DNA of 64,000 bases from Alphaproteobacteria bacterium (GCA_016794125.1 JAEUKT010000002.1:248001-312000); one strand, 5' to 3'. Shown: positions 1 through 8,656, counted from the stretch's first letter. The notes: generated by a model from the sequence alone, not told the origin. Program-made: numbers and translations.

Positions 1-234
1 GCGGAACAGGTGACCGACCCCGCCCGCATCCGCCAATTGCTGGTCGAGCAAGTGACCGGCATGGTGCGCTGGCGCGAGAGCGTGATGTATATGAAGGCGC
101 AGGGCGTGACCGAGCTGATCGAGCTGGGCGCGGGCAAGGTGCTGAACGGGCTGACCAAGCGCATCGAGGCGGACCTGACCGGCCGCGCCGTGAACGCGCC
201 CAAGGATATCGAAGAATTCGCGGCCACCCTGTAA
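1..234 (+). CDS. fabD: Malonyl-CoA:ACP transacylase, C-terminal end (partial)
   Basis: This is the last 77 codons of a gene that begins before the window, open from base 1. FabD moves malonyl from CoA to acyl carrier protein in the cytoplasm, supplying the extender unit for fatty-acid elongation. The visible part carries the FabD C-terminal signature, QVTGMVRW followed by IELGAGKVLNGL. The fabG, acpP and fabF genes downstream support the call. The stop codon is one base before the next start, so the next gene is probably translated by coupling. Confidence 0.88.
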   Translation, partial: AEQVTDPARIRQLLVEQVTGMVRWRESVMYMKAQGVTELIELGAGKVLNGLTKRIEADLTGRAVNAPKDIEEFAATL

Positions 235-235
235 C

Positions 236-676
236 ATGTGGATCGCCTTCGCCGTTTCCGCATCGGTGCTGTGGGGATTGAGCTATACCATCACCGAACA
301 CCTGATGAAAAAGGTGTCGATCCCGGGCGTGATGCTGGCGGGTGCGGTCGGCAGCCTGCTGATCGCATCGACCACCGCGTTTTTCGCGGGCACGTTCCAG
401 AAAGACGTGCAAACGCTGAAGGACGACGCGCCCACGTCGTGGCTGCTGGCGGGCAATATCGGCATTTACGTGGCGGCAAACACCCTCATCCTGCTGGCGA
501 CCAAATCGAAAAACGCGACCATGGCGGCGATGATCGAAATCAGCTATCCCTTGTTCACCGCGCTTTTCGCCTATCTGATCTTCAAGCAGACGCAGTTCAA
601 CGCGGGTACGATTTTCGGCGCGACAATGGTGCTGGCGGGCGTGTGCTGCATCTATTACTTTGGTAAAAACATCTAA
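236..676 (+). CDS. Half-size EamA/DMT-family membrane transporter
   Basis: A 146-residue hydrophobic protein with about four membrane segments (near residues 1-20, 30-52, 70-90 and 95-140). The N-terminal pattern WIAFAVSASVLWGLSY and the late segment resemble one EamA repeat of drug/metabolite transporters. Full-length members have two such repeats, so this looks like a single-repeat protein that would have to dimerise. It starts 1 nt after the fabD stop with no clear ribosome-binding site and ends 21 nt before fabG, so it is embedded in the fatty-acid operon. The substrate is unknown. Confidence 0.72.
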   Translation: MWIAFAVSASVLWGLSYTITEHLMKKVSIPGVMLAGAVGSLLIASTTAFFAGTFQKDVQTLKDDAPTSWLLAGNIGIYVAANTLILLATKSKNATMAAMIEISYPLFTALFAYLIFKQTQFNAGTIFGATMVLAGVCCIYYFGKNI

Positions 677-697
677 ACGAAAACGGGAGATTCCATC

Positions 698-1435
698 ATG
701 TTCAGTCTTGCAGGCAAAAAAGCCCTCGTCACCGGCGCATCGGGCGGCATCGGCGGCGCAATCGCCAAAGCCCTGCGCGCACAAGGCGCGGAAGTGGGGC
801 TGAGCGGCCGTAATGTGGAAGCCCTCAATAAACTCGCAGCCGAAATCGGCGCGGGCACGCATGTGCTGCCGGGTGACCTGAACACGGCGGAAGCCGCCGA
901 CGCGCTGATCAAATCCGCCGAAGAAAAAATGGGACAGGTGGATATCCTTGTGAACAATGCCGGCCTGACGAAAGACGGCCTGTTTATGCGCATGAAGGAT
1001 GAAGACTGGCAGGTGGTGCAGGACGTGAACCTGACCGCCCCCTTCCGCCTGATCCGTGCAGCGATCAAGGGCATGATGAAACGCCGCGCGGGCCGCATCA
1101 TCAACATCACCTCGGTCGTGGGCGTGACGGGCAACCCCGGACAGGCGAATTACTGCGCATCGAAGGCCGGCATGATCGGCATGAGCAAATCCATGGCGGC
1201 CGAAGTCGCCAGCCGTGGCATCACGGTGAATTGCATCGCCCCCGGTTTCATCGCAACCGCCATGACCGAAGCGCTGAACGACGACCAGAAAGCCAAAATC
1301 AACGCGACCATCCCCGCAGGCGCAATGGGCACATCCGAAGACATCGCGGCATCCGTCGTCTACCTCGCAAGCGACGAAGCGAAATACGTGACCGGCCAGA
1401 CGCTGCATGTGAATGGCGGGATGGCGATGATTTGA
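698..1435 (+). CDS. fabG: 3-oxoacyl-ACP reductase FabG
   Basis: A 245-residue NADPH-dependent short-chain reductase for the first reductive step of fatty-acid elongation. Visible motifs are the nucleotide loop TGASGGIGG (residues 12-20), NNAG (86-89) and the catalytic set S139, Y152 and K156 in the YCASK motif. The C-terminus YVTGQTLHVNGGMAMI is typical of FabG. An AACGGGAG ribosome-binding site precedes the ATG. Its place between fabD and acpP separates it from generic SDRs such as the one near 51.3-52.0 kb. Confidence 0.95.
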   Translation: MFSLAGKKALVTGASGGIGGAIAKALRAQGAEVGLSGRNVEALNKLAAEIGAGTHVLPGDLNTAEAADALIKSAEEKMGQVDILVNNAGLTKDGLFMRMKDEDWQVVQDVNLTAPFRLIRAAIKGMMKRRAGRIINITSVVGVTGNPGQANYCASKAGMIGMSKSMAAEVASRGITVNCIAPGFIATAMTEALNDDQKAKINATIPAGAMGTSEDIAASVVYLASDEAKYVTGQTLHVNGGMAMI

Positions 1436-1561
1436 TGGACAGACAAAAATAAAAAGCTCTAAAAAAGCTTGACCCCGGTAGTGTGCTTGCGCAGGGACAT
1501 CCGGGGCCGTACTATTCCAATATAGCAGATTAGAAAAAAAATTCAACTATTTTTAAATAAG

Positions 1562-2206
1562 ATGTTCGAATATAGTCCTGAAATTATTGAAAAACTGATA
1601 AAATCTCTGTCTCTAGACAGATTGTCAACTTATGGGGCAGGCTCGACTGGATGTAGTCGAGAAGCTCTTGAATTGTACATTTGGAATACTCAAGCTAGCG
1701 CAGCTTTTTATGTCCCTTTACAGGGATTAGAGGTTACGCTTCGAAATGCCCTACACCGTGAACTAGCAAAAAAATTCGGCACCGCAAATTGGTATGACAC
1801 TTTTGGCTTAGAACGGCAGGGCCGCGAGAAGGTTCAAAAAGCTAAAGAGTCCGTCTATGCAGTCCATCGCAAGGTTGCTGCACCGCATGTTGTTGCTGAA
1901 CTCTCATTTGGTTTCTGGCAGTCTCTTTTGAGTAAACGTTATTACCAATCACTTTGGGTACCCGCATTGCACAAAGCATTTCCCAATGCTAAACGAAAAC
2001 CTACCGATATTCAAACAACACTTAACCACCTGCGCATATTGCGCAATCGCATAGCGCATCATGAACCAATTTTTATGCGGCATTTATCGAATGACTATCA
2101 AAGCATTCTTCAGGCATTAACATGGATTTGTCCCGAAACGGCGAAATGGGTTGAGCACCAAAGCAAAGTCGATGAAATATTAATGAATAAGCCGCACTCA
2201 CCTTAA
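1562..2206 (+). CDS. Abi-like HEPN-domain protein
   Basis: A 214-residue protein resembling the Abi_2 (AbiD/AbiF) family. The key visible feature is RNRIAHHE near residues 166-173, which contains the R-x4-H motif of HEPN ribonucleases. Upstream, a hydrophobic-aromatic segment (FYVPLQGLEVTLRNALH) matches the usual N-terminal half of these proteins. HEPN/Abi proteins are known in phage abortive infection and toxin-antitoxin systems; defence is inferred here. The gene is clearly richer in A+T than the fab genes around it, and no antitoxin-like partner is obvious, so recent acquisition is likely. Confidence 0.75.
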   Translation: MFEYSPEIIEKLIKSLSLDRLSTYGAGSTGCSREALELYIWNTQASAAFYVPLQGLEVTLRNALHRELAKKFGTANWYDTFGLERQGREKVQKAKESVYAVHRKVAAPHVVAELSFGFWQSLLSKRYYQSLWVPALHKAFPNAKRKPTDIQTTLNHLRILRNRIAHHEPIFMRHLSNDYQSILQALTWICPETAKWVEHQSKVDEILMNKPHSP

Positions 2207-2224
2207 AATTATTCAACGTCCCAG

Positions 2225-2584
2225 TTAGTTCTTCATCTTCGCCTTAGACATCAACCTATCAGCTACCGCCGAAAACGCGCGCTCGAAGTCAACCTGATCA
2301 ACCGAAGATTCAAGCGGTGATGGAGCGCCGTCCAAATCAGTAAATATCCCGTAGTTGCTTTCGAGCGGAGCAGCTGTGATAGGCTCATCATCACTATTAA
2401 AACCAACCTCGCGCGTAACATCTCCCTGATCGTCAATTTCCAGCCAGAAGTAATGAACTTTGGTGTAAGTTTCTTCAAAATCGGGATTGCCTTTAGGTAT
2501 CCAGAACAAGAATACATTCACGAACAGCTTCTGGATCAATGACAGTTCAGGCCATGGGCCTGTGGTAAAGCGCCGGTATTGCAT
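2225..2584 (-). CDS. Hypothetical protein beside the Abi-like gene
   Basis: A 119-residue protein of unknown family, convergent with the HEPN gene and ending 18 nt from it. It has an aromatic N-terminal half (LFVNVFLFWIPKGNPDFEE, then VHYFWLEIDDQG) and an acidic C-terminal half ending in a short basic tail. No signal peptide or clear membrane segment is seen. An AAAGG ribosome-binding site lies 7 nt before the ATG. Base composition is lower in G+C than the core genes, as for its neighbour, so both may belong to one insert. It could be a partner of the HEPN protein, but nothing in the sequence shows this. Confidence 0.6.
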   Translation of the reverse strand: MQYRRFTTGPWPELSLIQKLFVNVFLFWIPKGNPDFEETYTKVHYFWLEIDDQGDVTREVGFNSDDEPITAAPLESNYGIFTDLDGAPSPLESSVDQVDFERAFSAVADRLMSKAKMKN

Positions 2585-2615
2585 GTCGTGCCTTTACAAA
2601 TTCCGTAACCGAAAT

Positions 2616-3161
2616 CTATTTCTTCGCCTTCGCCTTCGACGCCAGCAAATCCATCAGCGCGAGCAGCACGCCGGAGAAGACGAAGACCACGTGCAGGATG
2701 ATCATCCAGCGGATTTGTTCTTCGTTATATTTCGCGATATCCATGAACACCTTCAGCAGGTGGATGCCGGAGATGGCGACGATGGAGGCGATGAGTTTCA
2801 GTTTCAAGGCGGAGAAATCGACATTGCCGCGCCAGTCGAACTGGTCTTCGTCATCCTTGGTATCAATCTTCGACACGAAGTTTTCGTAGCCGGAGAAAAT
2901 CACGATCAGCACAAGGTTGCCCGCCAGCGACAGGTCGATCAGCGACAGCGCGGCCAGAATCGCGTCCGACTGGCTGATATTGGGAATCTGGCCGAGGAAG
3001 TGGACAAGTTCCTGCACAAAGGACGACAGCAGCAGCAACAGCGACAGGGAAAGCCCGATATAAAACGGCGCCATCAGCCAGCGGCTGATATACAGCCCGC
3101 GTTCGATCGCCAGTTCGACCTTTTTCAACACGGGCGGCTGGGCGGATTTGGGCTTGGTCAT
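2616..3161 (-). CDS. UPF0114 (YqhA-like) inner-membrane protein
   Basis: A 181-residue membrane protein of the YqhA/UPF0114 family, whose function is not established. The N-terminal stretch LERGLYISRW-like (IERGLYISRWLMAPFYIGL) and the central IDLSLAGNLVLIVIFSGYENF are family hallmarks. Four membrane segments are visible, near residues 30-52, 75-100, 125-145 and 155-175. The ATG at 3161 is preferred over an upstream TTG because TAAGGAAAA lies just before it. It is divergent from acpP across a 232-bp gap. Confidence 0.85.
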   Translation of the reverse strand: MTKPKSAQPPVLKKVELAIERGLYISRWLMAPFYIGLSLSLLLLLSSFVQELVHFLGQIPNISQSDAILAALSLIDLSLAGNLVLIVIFSGYENFVSKIDTKDDEDQFDWRGNVDFSALKLKLIASIVAISGIHLLKVFMDIAKYNEEQIRWMIILHVVFVFSGVLLALMDLLASKAKAKK

Positions 3162-3393
3162 CGGGGTTTTCCTTAACAAATTGAATCTGCGGGTTATTTT
3201 TAGACGGATGCCCGCCGCAGCGTCAACTCTGGTTTATTCCGCCCCGCGCCCCATGTTACGTGATAGCAGCGCCGTCTTTGAAATTATGGCAAATGCGCTT
3301 TTGAATATTTGCAAAGCAGCATTTATGTGATATTCAGACCGTCACGCAAAAAAGATTGCGGCAAGTTTTAACGTAACCAAAACGAGGAATGTA

Positions 3394-3636
3394 ATGAGCA
3401 ACATCGACGAACGCGTCAAGAAAATCGTGGTCGAACATCTGGGCGTTGATGGCGCCAAAGTGACCGACAACGCGAGCTTCATCGACGACCTGGGCGCAGA
3501 CAGCCTCGACACCGTCGAGCTGGTCATGGCTTTCGAAGAAGAATTCGGCATCGAGATCCCCGACGACGCGGCTGAGAAGATCCAGACCGTGAAAGACGCG
3601 ATCTCGTTCATCGCTCAAAACGCAAAGGCCGCTTAA
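3394..3636 (+). CDS. acpP: Acyl carrier protein
   Basis: An 80-residue acidic ACP that carries growing acyl chains on a 4'-phosphopantetheine arm. The attachment serine is S37 in the motif [10 protein letters not shown]. Length and sequence match bacterial type II ACP closely. A GAGGA ribosome-binding site precedes the ATG. The 232-bp gap upstream suggests its own promoter, as expected for a very highly expressed protein, and a strong hairpin lies between it and fabF. Confidence 0.97.
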   Translation: MSNIDERVKKIVVEHLGVDGAKVTDNASFIDDLGADSLDTVELVMAFEEEFGIEIPDDAAEKIQTVKDAISFIAQNAKAA

Positions 3637-3661
3637 CAGCGCCCGCGTGCTGACGTAAATT

Positions 3662-3700
3662 AAATGGCCCCGTTCTGTTTGAAGCAGTCCGGGGCCATTT
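3662..3700 (+). terminator. Strong hairpin between acpP and fabF
   Basis: An 11-bp perfect stem (AAATGGCCCCG at 3662-3672 pairing with CGGGGCCATTT at 3690-3700) with a 17-nt loop, 25 nt after the acpP stop. Only a short T stretch follows directly, with a longer T run about 15 nt on, so it may attenuate, stabilise the acpP 3' end or partly terminate rather than stop all transcription. Confidence 0.65.
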
Positions 3701-3742
3701 CCTTATCAACTGTTCTTTTTTTCTGAAACTACGGGTGTGTGC

Positions 3743-5014
3743 ATGAGACGCGTTGTTGTGACCGGCATGGGAATCCTGAGCCCCTTGGGCAGCGGCCTCG
3801 ACCATAACTGGGCGGCGATCACCGCCGGCAAATCGGGCCTGCGCAAGATCAAGGGTTTTGACGCCTCCGACCTGCCCTCCCAAGTCGCGGGCGAAGTGCC
3901 GCTGGCGGCCGAAGGCGCAACCGGCGAAGGCCTGTTCGATGTGAACAAATACATCGAGCATAAAGAACAGAAGAAAATGGACATGTTCATCCAGTACGGC
4001 TACGCCGCCGCAGTCGATGCGGTGGAGGATAGCGGCTGGAAACCCACCGACGAAGAATCGCTGTGCCGCACCGGCGTGCTGATCGGATCGGGCATCGGCG
4101 GCTTGCAGAACATTCAGGACACGTCGATCATGATGGCGGAAAAAGGCCCGCGCCGCATATCGCCGTTCTTTATCCCTTCCTCGCTCATCAACCTGACCTC
4201 CGGCCAAGTCTCCATCCGTTACGGATTTAAAGGCCCCAACCACGCGGTCGTCACCGCCTGCGCAACCGGCAGCCATGCGATTGGCGATGCCGCACGCCTG
4301 ATTGCGTTCGACGATGCCGATGTGATGGTGGCGGGCGGATCGGAAGCGGCGATCTGCCGCGTGGGCGTGGGCGGTTTCGCCGCCTGCCGTGCCCTTTCCA
4401 CCAGCTATAACGACACGCCGGAAAAGGCATCGCGCCCGTTCGACAAAGGGCGCGACGGTTTCGTGATTGCCGAAGGCGCAGGCGTTGTGGTGCTGGAGGA
4501 ATACGAACACGCGAAAAAACGCGGCGCGAAAATCTACGCCGAAGTGATCGGTTACGGATTGTCGGGCGACGCATATCATGTCACCTCGCCCGCCGAAGAC
4601 GGCAATGGCGGCTTCCGCGCCATGCAGGCGGCATTGAAGCGCGCGAATGTAAACCCCGAAGCGGTCAATTACATCAACGCGCATGGCACATCCACGCCGC
4701 TGGGCGACGATATCGAACTGGGCGCGACCAAACGCCTGTTCGGCGACGCGATCAAGGGCATCAGCATTTCGTCCACCAAATCCGCAATCGGCCACCTGCT
4801 GGGCGCTGCGGGCGCTGTTGAAGCCATCTATTCCGTCATGGCGATCAAGACCGGCATCGTTCCGCCGACGCTGAACCTGGATAACCCGTCGGATGTGGCG
4901 GCAGGGCTTGATCTTGTCCCGCACAAGGCGAAGCAGCGCGAAGTGAATATCGCGCTGTCGAATTCCTTCGGCTTTGGCGGCACGAATGCCAGCCTTGTCT
5001 TCCGCAAGGTATAA
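3743..5014 (+). CDS. fabF: 3-oxoacyl-ACP synthase II FabF
   Basis: A 423-residue condensing enzyme that extends acyl-ACP with malonyl-ACP. The catalytic triad is visible: C173 in TACATGSHAIG, H314 in NAHGTSTPLGD and H351 in SAIGHLLGAAG. The ATG at 3743 (MRRVVVTGMG) is chosen over a GTG six bases upstream because it matches the usual N-terminus. It follows acpP in the classic order and leads into mltG 20 nt downstream. Confidence 0.96.
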   Translation: MRRVVVTGMGILSPLGSGLDHNWAAITAGKSGLRKIKGFDASDLPSQVAGEVPLAAEGATGEGLFDVNKYIEHKEQKKMDMFIQYGYAAAVDAVEDSGWKPTDEESLCRTGVLIGSGIGGLQNIQDTSIMMAEKGPRRISPFFIPSSLINLTSGQVSIRYGFKGPNHAVVTACATGSHAIGDAARLIAFDDADVMVAGGSEAAICRVGVGGFAACRALSTSYNDTPEKASRPFDKGRDGFVIAEGAGVVVLEEYEHAKKRGAKIYAEVIGYGLSGDAYHVTSPAEDGNGGFRAMQAALKRANVNPEAVNYINAHGTSTPLGDDIELGATKRLFGDAIKGISISSTKSAIGHLLGAAGAVEAIYSVMAIKTGIVPPTLNLDNPSDVAAGLDLVPHKAKQREVNIALSNSFGFGGTNASLVFRKV

Positions 5015-5034
5015 CCAGCAAAGGTACGATCCGC

Positions 5035-6021
5035 ATGGGCGGCTTCCTGAAGTTTTTGTTCACCTTCGTCATCATCGCGGGGCTGGGCATGGCTGTGCTG
5101 GGCTGGTTTTATGTGGGCAGCGAACTGCCCAAGGAAGGCCCGCTGCAAACGGAGAAAATCGTCTATATCCCGTCCGGCAGCGGCGTGCGGCAGATCGGCG
5201 GCGTGCTGGCGGCAAACGGCGTGATTGCCGATGAATGGATGTTCCGACTGGGCGCGATGGTCATGAAGGTGGGCGGCAGCCTGAAGGCCGGCGAATACCG
5301 GTTCGCGCCGAAAATTTCGGTCGCCGATGCGATCAAGCTGATGCAATCGGGCAAGACGCACCAGCGGCAACTGACCATCCCCGAAGGCCTGACATCGTAT
5401 GAAATCGTGGAACTGGTGAACGCGGCGGAAGCATTAGACGGCACGCTGGATATTTCCCGCCTGCCCGCCGAAGGCACGCTGCTGCCCGAAACATATAACT
5501 ACACCTATGGCGAAAAACGCACGGCAATCATCGACCGCATGGCCGCCGCCATGAAAAAGACGCTGGCCGATTACTGGCCGAAACGCGACGCCAACAGCCC
5601 GATCAAGAACGAAAACGAATGGGTGACGATGGCATCTGTGGTGGAGCGTGAAACGGCGCTGGCGACCGAACGCCCGCGCGTGGCGGGCGTGTTCCTGAAC
5701 CGGCTGAAGATCGGCATGCCGCTGCAATCCGACCCCACCACGATTTACGCGGTGACGGAGGGCAAGGGAAAATTGGGCCGCCCGCTGACGACTGCCGACC
5801 TGCGCATCGATTCACCGTATAACACCTATGTCGCGGCCGGCCTGCCGCCGGGGCCGATCGCCAATCCGGGGCGTGAATCGCTGATGGCGGTTTTGCAGCC
5901 GGAGCAGCATCAATATCTTTACTTCGTGGCCGACGGCACGGGCGGGCATGCCTTTGGCAAATCGCTCGACGAACACAACGCGAATGTCGCCAAATGGCGC
6001 GCGCTGCAGCGGCAGAAGTGA
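5035..6021 (+). CDS. mltG: Endolytic peptidoglycan transglycosylase MltG
   Basis: A 328-residue YceG-family enzyme that cleaves nascent glycan strands at the inner membrane. One N-terminal membrane anchor (about residues 7-27) is followed by a LysM-like region and the catalytic domain. The motif ASVVERETA (residues 200-208) contains the expected catalytic glutamate. The signatures VFLNRLKIGMPLQSDPTTIYA and SPYNTY are present; the first is one residue over a 20-residue core typical of the family. The gene follows fabF closely, an arrangement known from many proteobacteria. Confidence 0.93.
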   Translation: MGGFLKFLFTFVIIAGLGMAVLGWFYVGSELPKEGPLQTEKIVYIPSGSGVRQIGGVLAANGVIADEWMFRLGAMVMKVGGSLKAGEYRFAPKISVADAIKLMQSGKTHQRQLTIPEGLTSYEIVELVNAAEALDGTLDISRLPAEGTLLPETYNYTYGEKRTAIIDRMAAAMKKTLADYWPKRDANSPIKNENEWVTMASVVERETALATERPRVAGVFLNRLKIGMPLQSDPTTIYAVTEGKGKLGRPLTTADLRIDSPYNTYVAAGLPPGPIANPGRESLMAVLQPEQHQYLYFVADGTGGHAFGKSLDEHNANVAKWRALQRQK

Positions 6022-6093
6022 GCATTTAAGCGTGTTTATTCATGCGCTTGCCGCTTTACGAATGCATTAAGGCTTTTCTGCTAGGATAATACG

Positions 6094-6705
6094 ATGGCTG
6101 GTAAACGCACCGCAGATGTCGCGCATCTCGACCCCAATTTGCTGAAGGGAGACAGCCCTTTCCGCAACCATTTGCTGATCGCGATGCCGGGTCTCGGCGA
6201 CAGTTTTTTCCACAAAAGCGTCGTGTATGTCTGCGCCCACAGCGCGGCGGGGGCGATGGGCATCGTCATCAATCAAAAATTGCAGGACGTCAAATTCCGC
6301 GAGCTGCTGGAACAATTAAAACTGCCGCAACCGCAGGCGATTTTCGAACCAACCGTACATTTCGGCGGCCCCGTCGAAACGGGACGCGGCTTTGTGCTTC
6401 ATTCGACCGATTTCATGCGCGAAGACACGGTGCGCATCAACGACAATATCTGCATCACCGGCACAATTGATATTTTGTCGGCGATTGCCGAAGGCCGCGG
6501 ACCGCAGCGCAGCATCTTCGCGCTCGGCTATTCCGGCTGGGGGCCGGGGCAGTTGGAACAGGAAATGCACTCCAACTCATGGCTGACCGTGCCGGCGGAT
6601 GACGAGCTGATCTTCACAACCGACATCGCCCATAAATGGGAGAAATCGCTGAAGCGGCTGGGGATTGAACCGGCGATGTTGAGCATGGATGCAGGCAGAG
6701 CCTAG
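6094..6705 (+). CDS. yqgE: YqgE/AlgH (UPF0301) family protein
   Basis: A 203-residue cytoplasmic protein of the UPF0301 family; its molecular role is unsettled. Diagnostic stretches are LLIAMPGLGDSFFHKSVVY near residue 29, GAMGIVINQ near 53 and VHFGGPVETGRGFVLH near 90. The C-terminal GYSGWGPGQLEQE is also typical. An AGGA ribosome-binding site sits before the ATG. Its stop overlaps the stop of the convergent acetyltransferase gene by 4 nt. Confidence 0.9.
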   Translation: MAGKRTADVAHLDPNLLKGDSPFRNHLLIAMPGLGDSFFHKSVVYVCAHSAAGAMGIVINQKLQDVKFRELLEQLKLPQPQAIFEPTVHFGGPVETGRGFVLHSTDFMREDTVRINDNICITGTIDILSAIAEGRGPQRSIFALGYSGWGPGQLEQEMHSNSWLTVPADDELIFTTDIAHKWEKSLKRLGIEPAMLSMDAGRA

Positions 6706-7322
6706 AAACTACTGCCGCCCAGATTAATGAATTCTTCGGACAATAACGAAAACATCTGGTGGTCGCGCCATTCCTTGTTGATCTGGATGTATTTGCGGGC
6801 GACACCTTCGGGTGTGAACCCGCAATTGCGCAGCACTTTCTGGCTCGCGACGTTTTCGGGCAATGTTCCGGCCTGAATGCGGTGCAGCTTCAGCGCAGAA
6901 AATCCGAACTGGCAGGCGAGCAGCGCGGCTTCGGTCATGAAACCCTGCCGCGTTTCGCCTTCGTCCAGCCAATAGCCCAGTGTCGCCATCTGCCCTGCGC
7001 CGCGCACGATGTTGTTGAGCGTCACGCCGCCGACCAGCGCATTGGTGTCGTTGCGGAAGATGAAGAAGGCATAGCCGCGGTCGGTGTCCCATTCTTCATG
7101 GTAATTGGCAAGGCGGCGGTTGAAGCCTTCGCGCGTCGTGTTGCTGAAGGCCGCGGCGGGGCTCCACGGCTTTAAAAACCGTTCGTTGCGGTTGCGCACC
7201 TCCACCCATTCTTCCCAGTCGCTGCGTTCCGGGCAGCGGATATGGATGCGTTCCCCCATCAATTTTAACGGGAGTCGGGTATTGCGCGGCGCGCGGTCGT
7301 TTTTGAAGAGGTTGAGCAGCAT
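6702..7322 (-). CDS. GNAT acetyltransferase, RimJ/RimL type
   Basis: A 206-residue acetyl-CoA-dependent N-acetyltransferase, closest in pattern to the ribosomal-protein acetylases RimJ/RimL. Visible features are the IRCPERSDWEEWVEVR start of the fold, the GGVTLNNI strand, GYWLDEGETRQGFMTEAA over the acetyl-CoA loop, and the NVASQKVLRNCGF motif near the C-terminus that marks this subgroup. The actual substrate cannot be told from sequence. It converges on yqgE. Confidence 0.85.
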   Translation of the reverse strand: MLLNLFKNDRAPRNTRLPLKLMGERIHIRCPERSDWEEWVEVRNRNERFLKPWSPAAAFSNTTREGFNRRLANYHEEWDTDRGYAFFIFRNDTNALVGGVTLNNIVRGAGQMATLGYWLDEGETRQGFMTEAALLACQFGFSALKLHRIQAGTLPENVASQKVLRNCGFTPEGVARKYIQINKEWRDHQMFSLLSEEFINLGGSSF

Positions 7323-7397
7323 TTGACGCCCAGAATTGCCTAAAAAACGCTGTTTTTGAAGCGCAAATATTCTATATTGAAGCGGAAAAGAGGATTT

Positions 7398-8600
7398 ATG
7401 ACCCGCCTGCGCAATAAAACACCCCTGTTTGTCACCGTCTGTGCCCTAGCCGCCCTGTTGTGCGCCGCCGCAACCACCGATGCCGCCCAGCCCGTGCCGC
7501 AGCGCAAACCGGCCAAGGAAGCGGCTGCCAAGCCCAAAGCGGCCAAGGCCAAACCCGCCGCGCCCGCTGCCGTGAAAAAAGCCGCGCCGAAAAAGCCCGA
7601 AGCCGACCCGAAAATGGATACCGGCGAAAAGGCGCTGCCCGCGCAGGATGTGGACGAGAATTTACCGCTGCCCGGTTACCCGCGCGGCGCACGCACAGCG
7701 ACCGGTGAAATGAAAACCTATACGCTGAACGAGGAAGACACGTTTATCGATGTCGCCCGCGCCTATAAACTCGGCTATGTCGAACTGCGCGCCGCCAACC
7801 CGGAACTGGACCCGTGGTCGCCCGATCCCGGATCGGTCATGGTCATCCCGACCTTCAAGCTGCTGCCCCGCGCGCGGCAGGAAGGCATCGTCGTCAATCT
7901 GGGCGAAATGCGCATGTATTATTTCCGCGGCGCAGGCCTGCCGCCCCTTTCCTTCCCGCTCGGCATCGGGCGTGAAGGGCTGGAAACGCCGCTGGGTGAT
8001 ACCAGCATCGTGCGCAAGGCCGCCATGCCGTCATGGCACCCGACCGACCGCATGAAAAAAGAAAAGCCGTGGCTGCCCGCAACCGTCGCCCCCGGCGCAT
8101 CGAACCCGCTGGGCACGCATGCGATGTATCTGGGCTGGCCCACCTTCCTGATCCACGGGTCGAACAAACCCTGGGGCATCGGCCGCCGCGTGAGTTCGGG
8201 CTGCATGCGCATGTATCCCGAAGACATCATCAACATGTTCAACATGACCCCCGTCGGCACGCGCGTGACGGTCGTGAACCAGCCGGTCAAGGTGGCATGG
8301 GTCGGCGACAACCTGTACCTTGAAGCCAACCCGTCGATGACGCAAAGCGGCGAGATTGAAATCGACGGCACGCATACCATCAAGCCGCTGGGCGACGGGT
8401 TGCGCGAAACGATCGTACAGACGGCGGGCGAATTTGCGGGGCGTGTAGATTGGTCAACGGTCAACCGTGTGATCCGCGAACGCCGCGGTTATCCGGTATT
8501 GATTGCGACCAACGGCCGCGAGGTCGTATCGGAGCGCGACGACAACCGCCGCGAAGAAAACACGCAGACGCGCGACAGGCCGAAGCAGAAGTATAATTAA
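7398..8600 (+). CDS. L,D-transpeptidase (YkuD) with LysM-like domain
   Basis: A 400-residue exported cell-wall enzyme. A signal peptide (about residues 1-30) is followed by a Lys/Ala/Pro-rich linker (31-75), a LysM-like segment near 105-155 and a YkuD domain from about 162. The catalytic region contains H253 in LIHGSN and C269 in SSGCMRM. Most relatives read SHGC, so the usual histidine next to the cysteine is serine here. The ATG at 7398 is chosen over an upstream TTG because AAGAGG precedes it and the signal peptide then begins correctly. A second YkuD gene lies at 57766-58683. Confidence 0.88.
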   Translation: MTRLRNKTPLFVTVCALAALLCAAATTDAAQPVPQRKPAKEAAAKPKAAKAKPAAPAAVKKAAPKKPEADPKMDTGEKALPAQDVDENLPLPGYPRGARTATGEMKTYTLNEEDTFIDVARAYKLGYVELRAANPELDPWSPDPGSVMVIPTFKLLPRARQEGIVVNLGEMRMYYFRGAGLPPLSFPLGIGREGLETPLGDTSIVRKAAMPSWHPTDRMKKEKPWLPATVAPGASNPLGTHAMYLGWPTFLIHGSNKPWGIGRRVSSGCMRMYPEDIINMFNMTPVGTRVTVVNQPVKVAWVGDNLYLEANPSMTQSGEIEIDGTHTIKPLGDGLRETIVQTAGEFAGRVDWSTVNRVIRERRGYPVLIATNGREVVSERDDNRREENTQTRDRPKQKYN

Positions 8601-8656
8601 TTCTCCAACACACCTTTTTAAAGTCACCCACCGCCGGGCGGTGGAAATACTGGTGT

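Noticed and set aside
1450..1540. CCCCGG/CCGGGG hairpin after fabG as a terminator
   Set aside because: The stem is short, the loop is long and no T run follows it.
3608..4924. A long minus-strand frame opposite fabF
   Set aside because: It is the antisense of a conserved gene with an Ala/Arg/His-rich, domain-free product and no ribosome-binding site.
8629..8646. CCACCG/CGGTGG hairpin after the first L,D-transpeptidase gene
   Set aside because: No T run on either strand directly after the stem, so it was not called a terminator.
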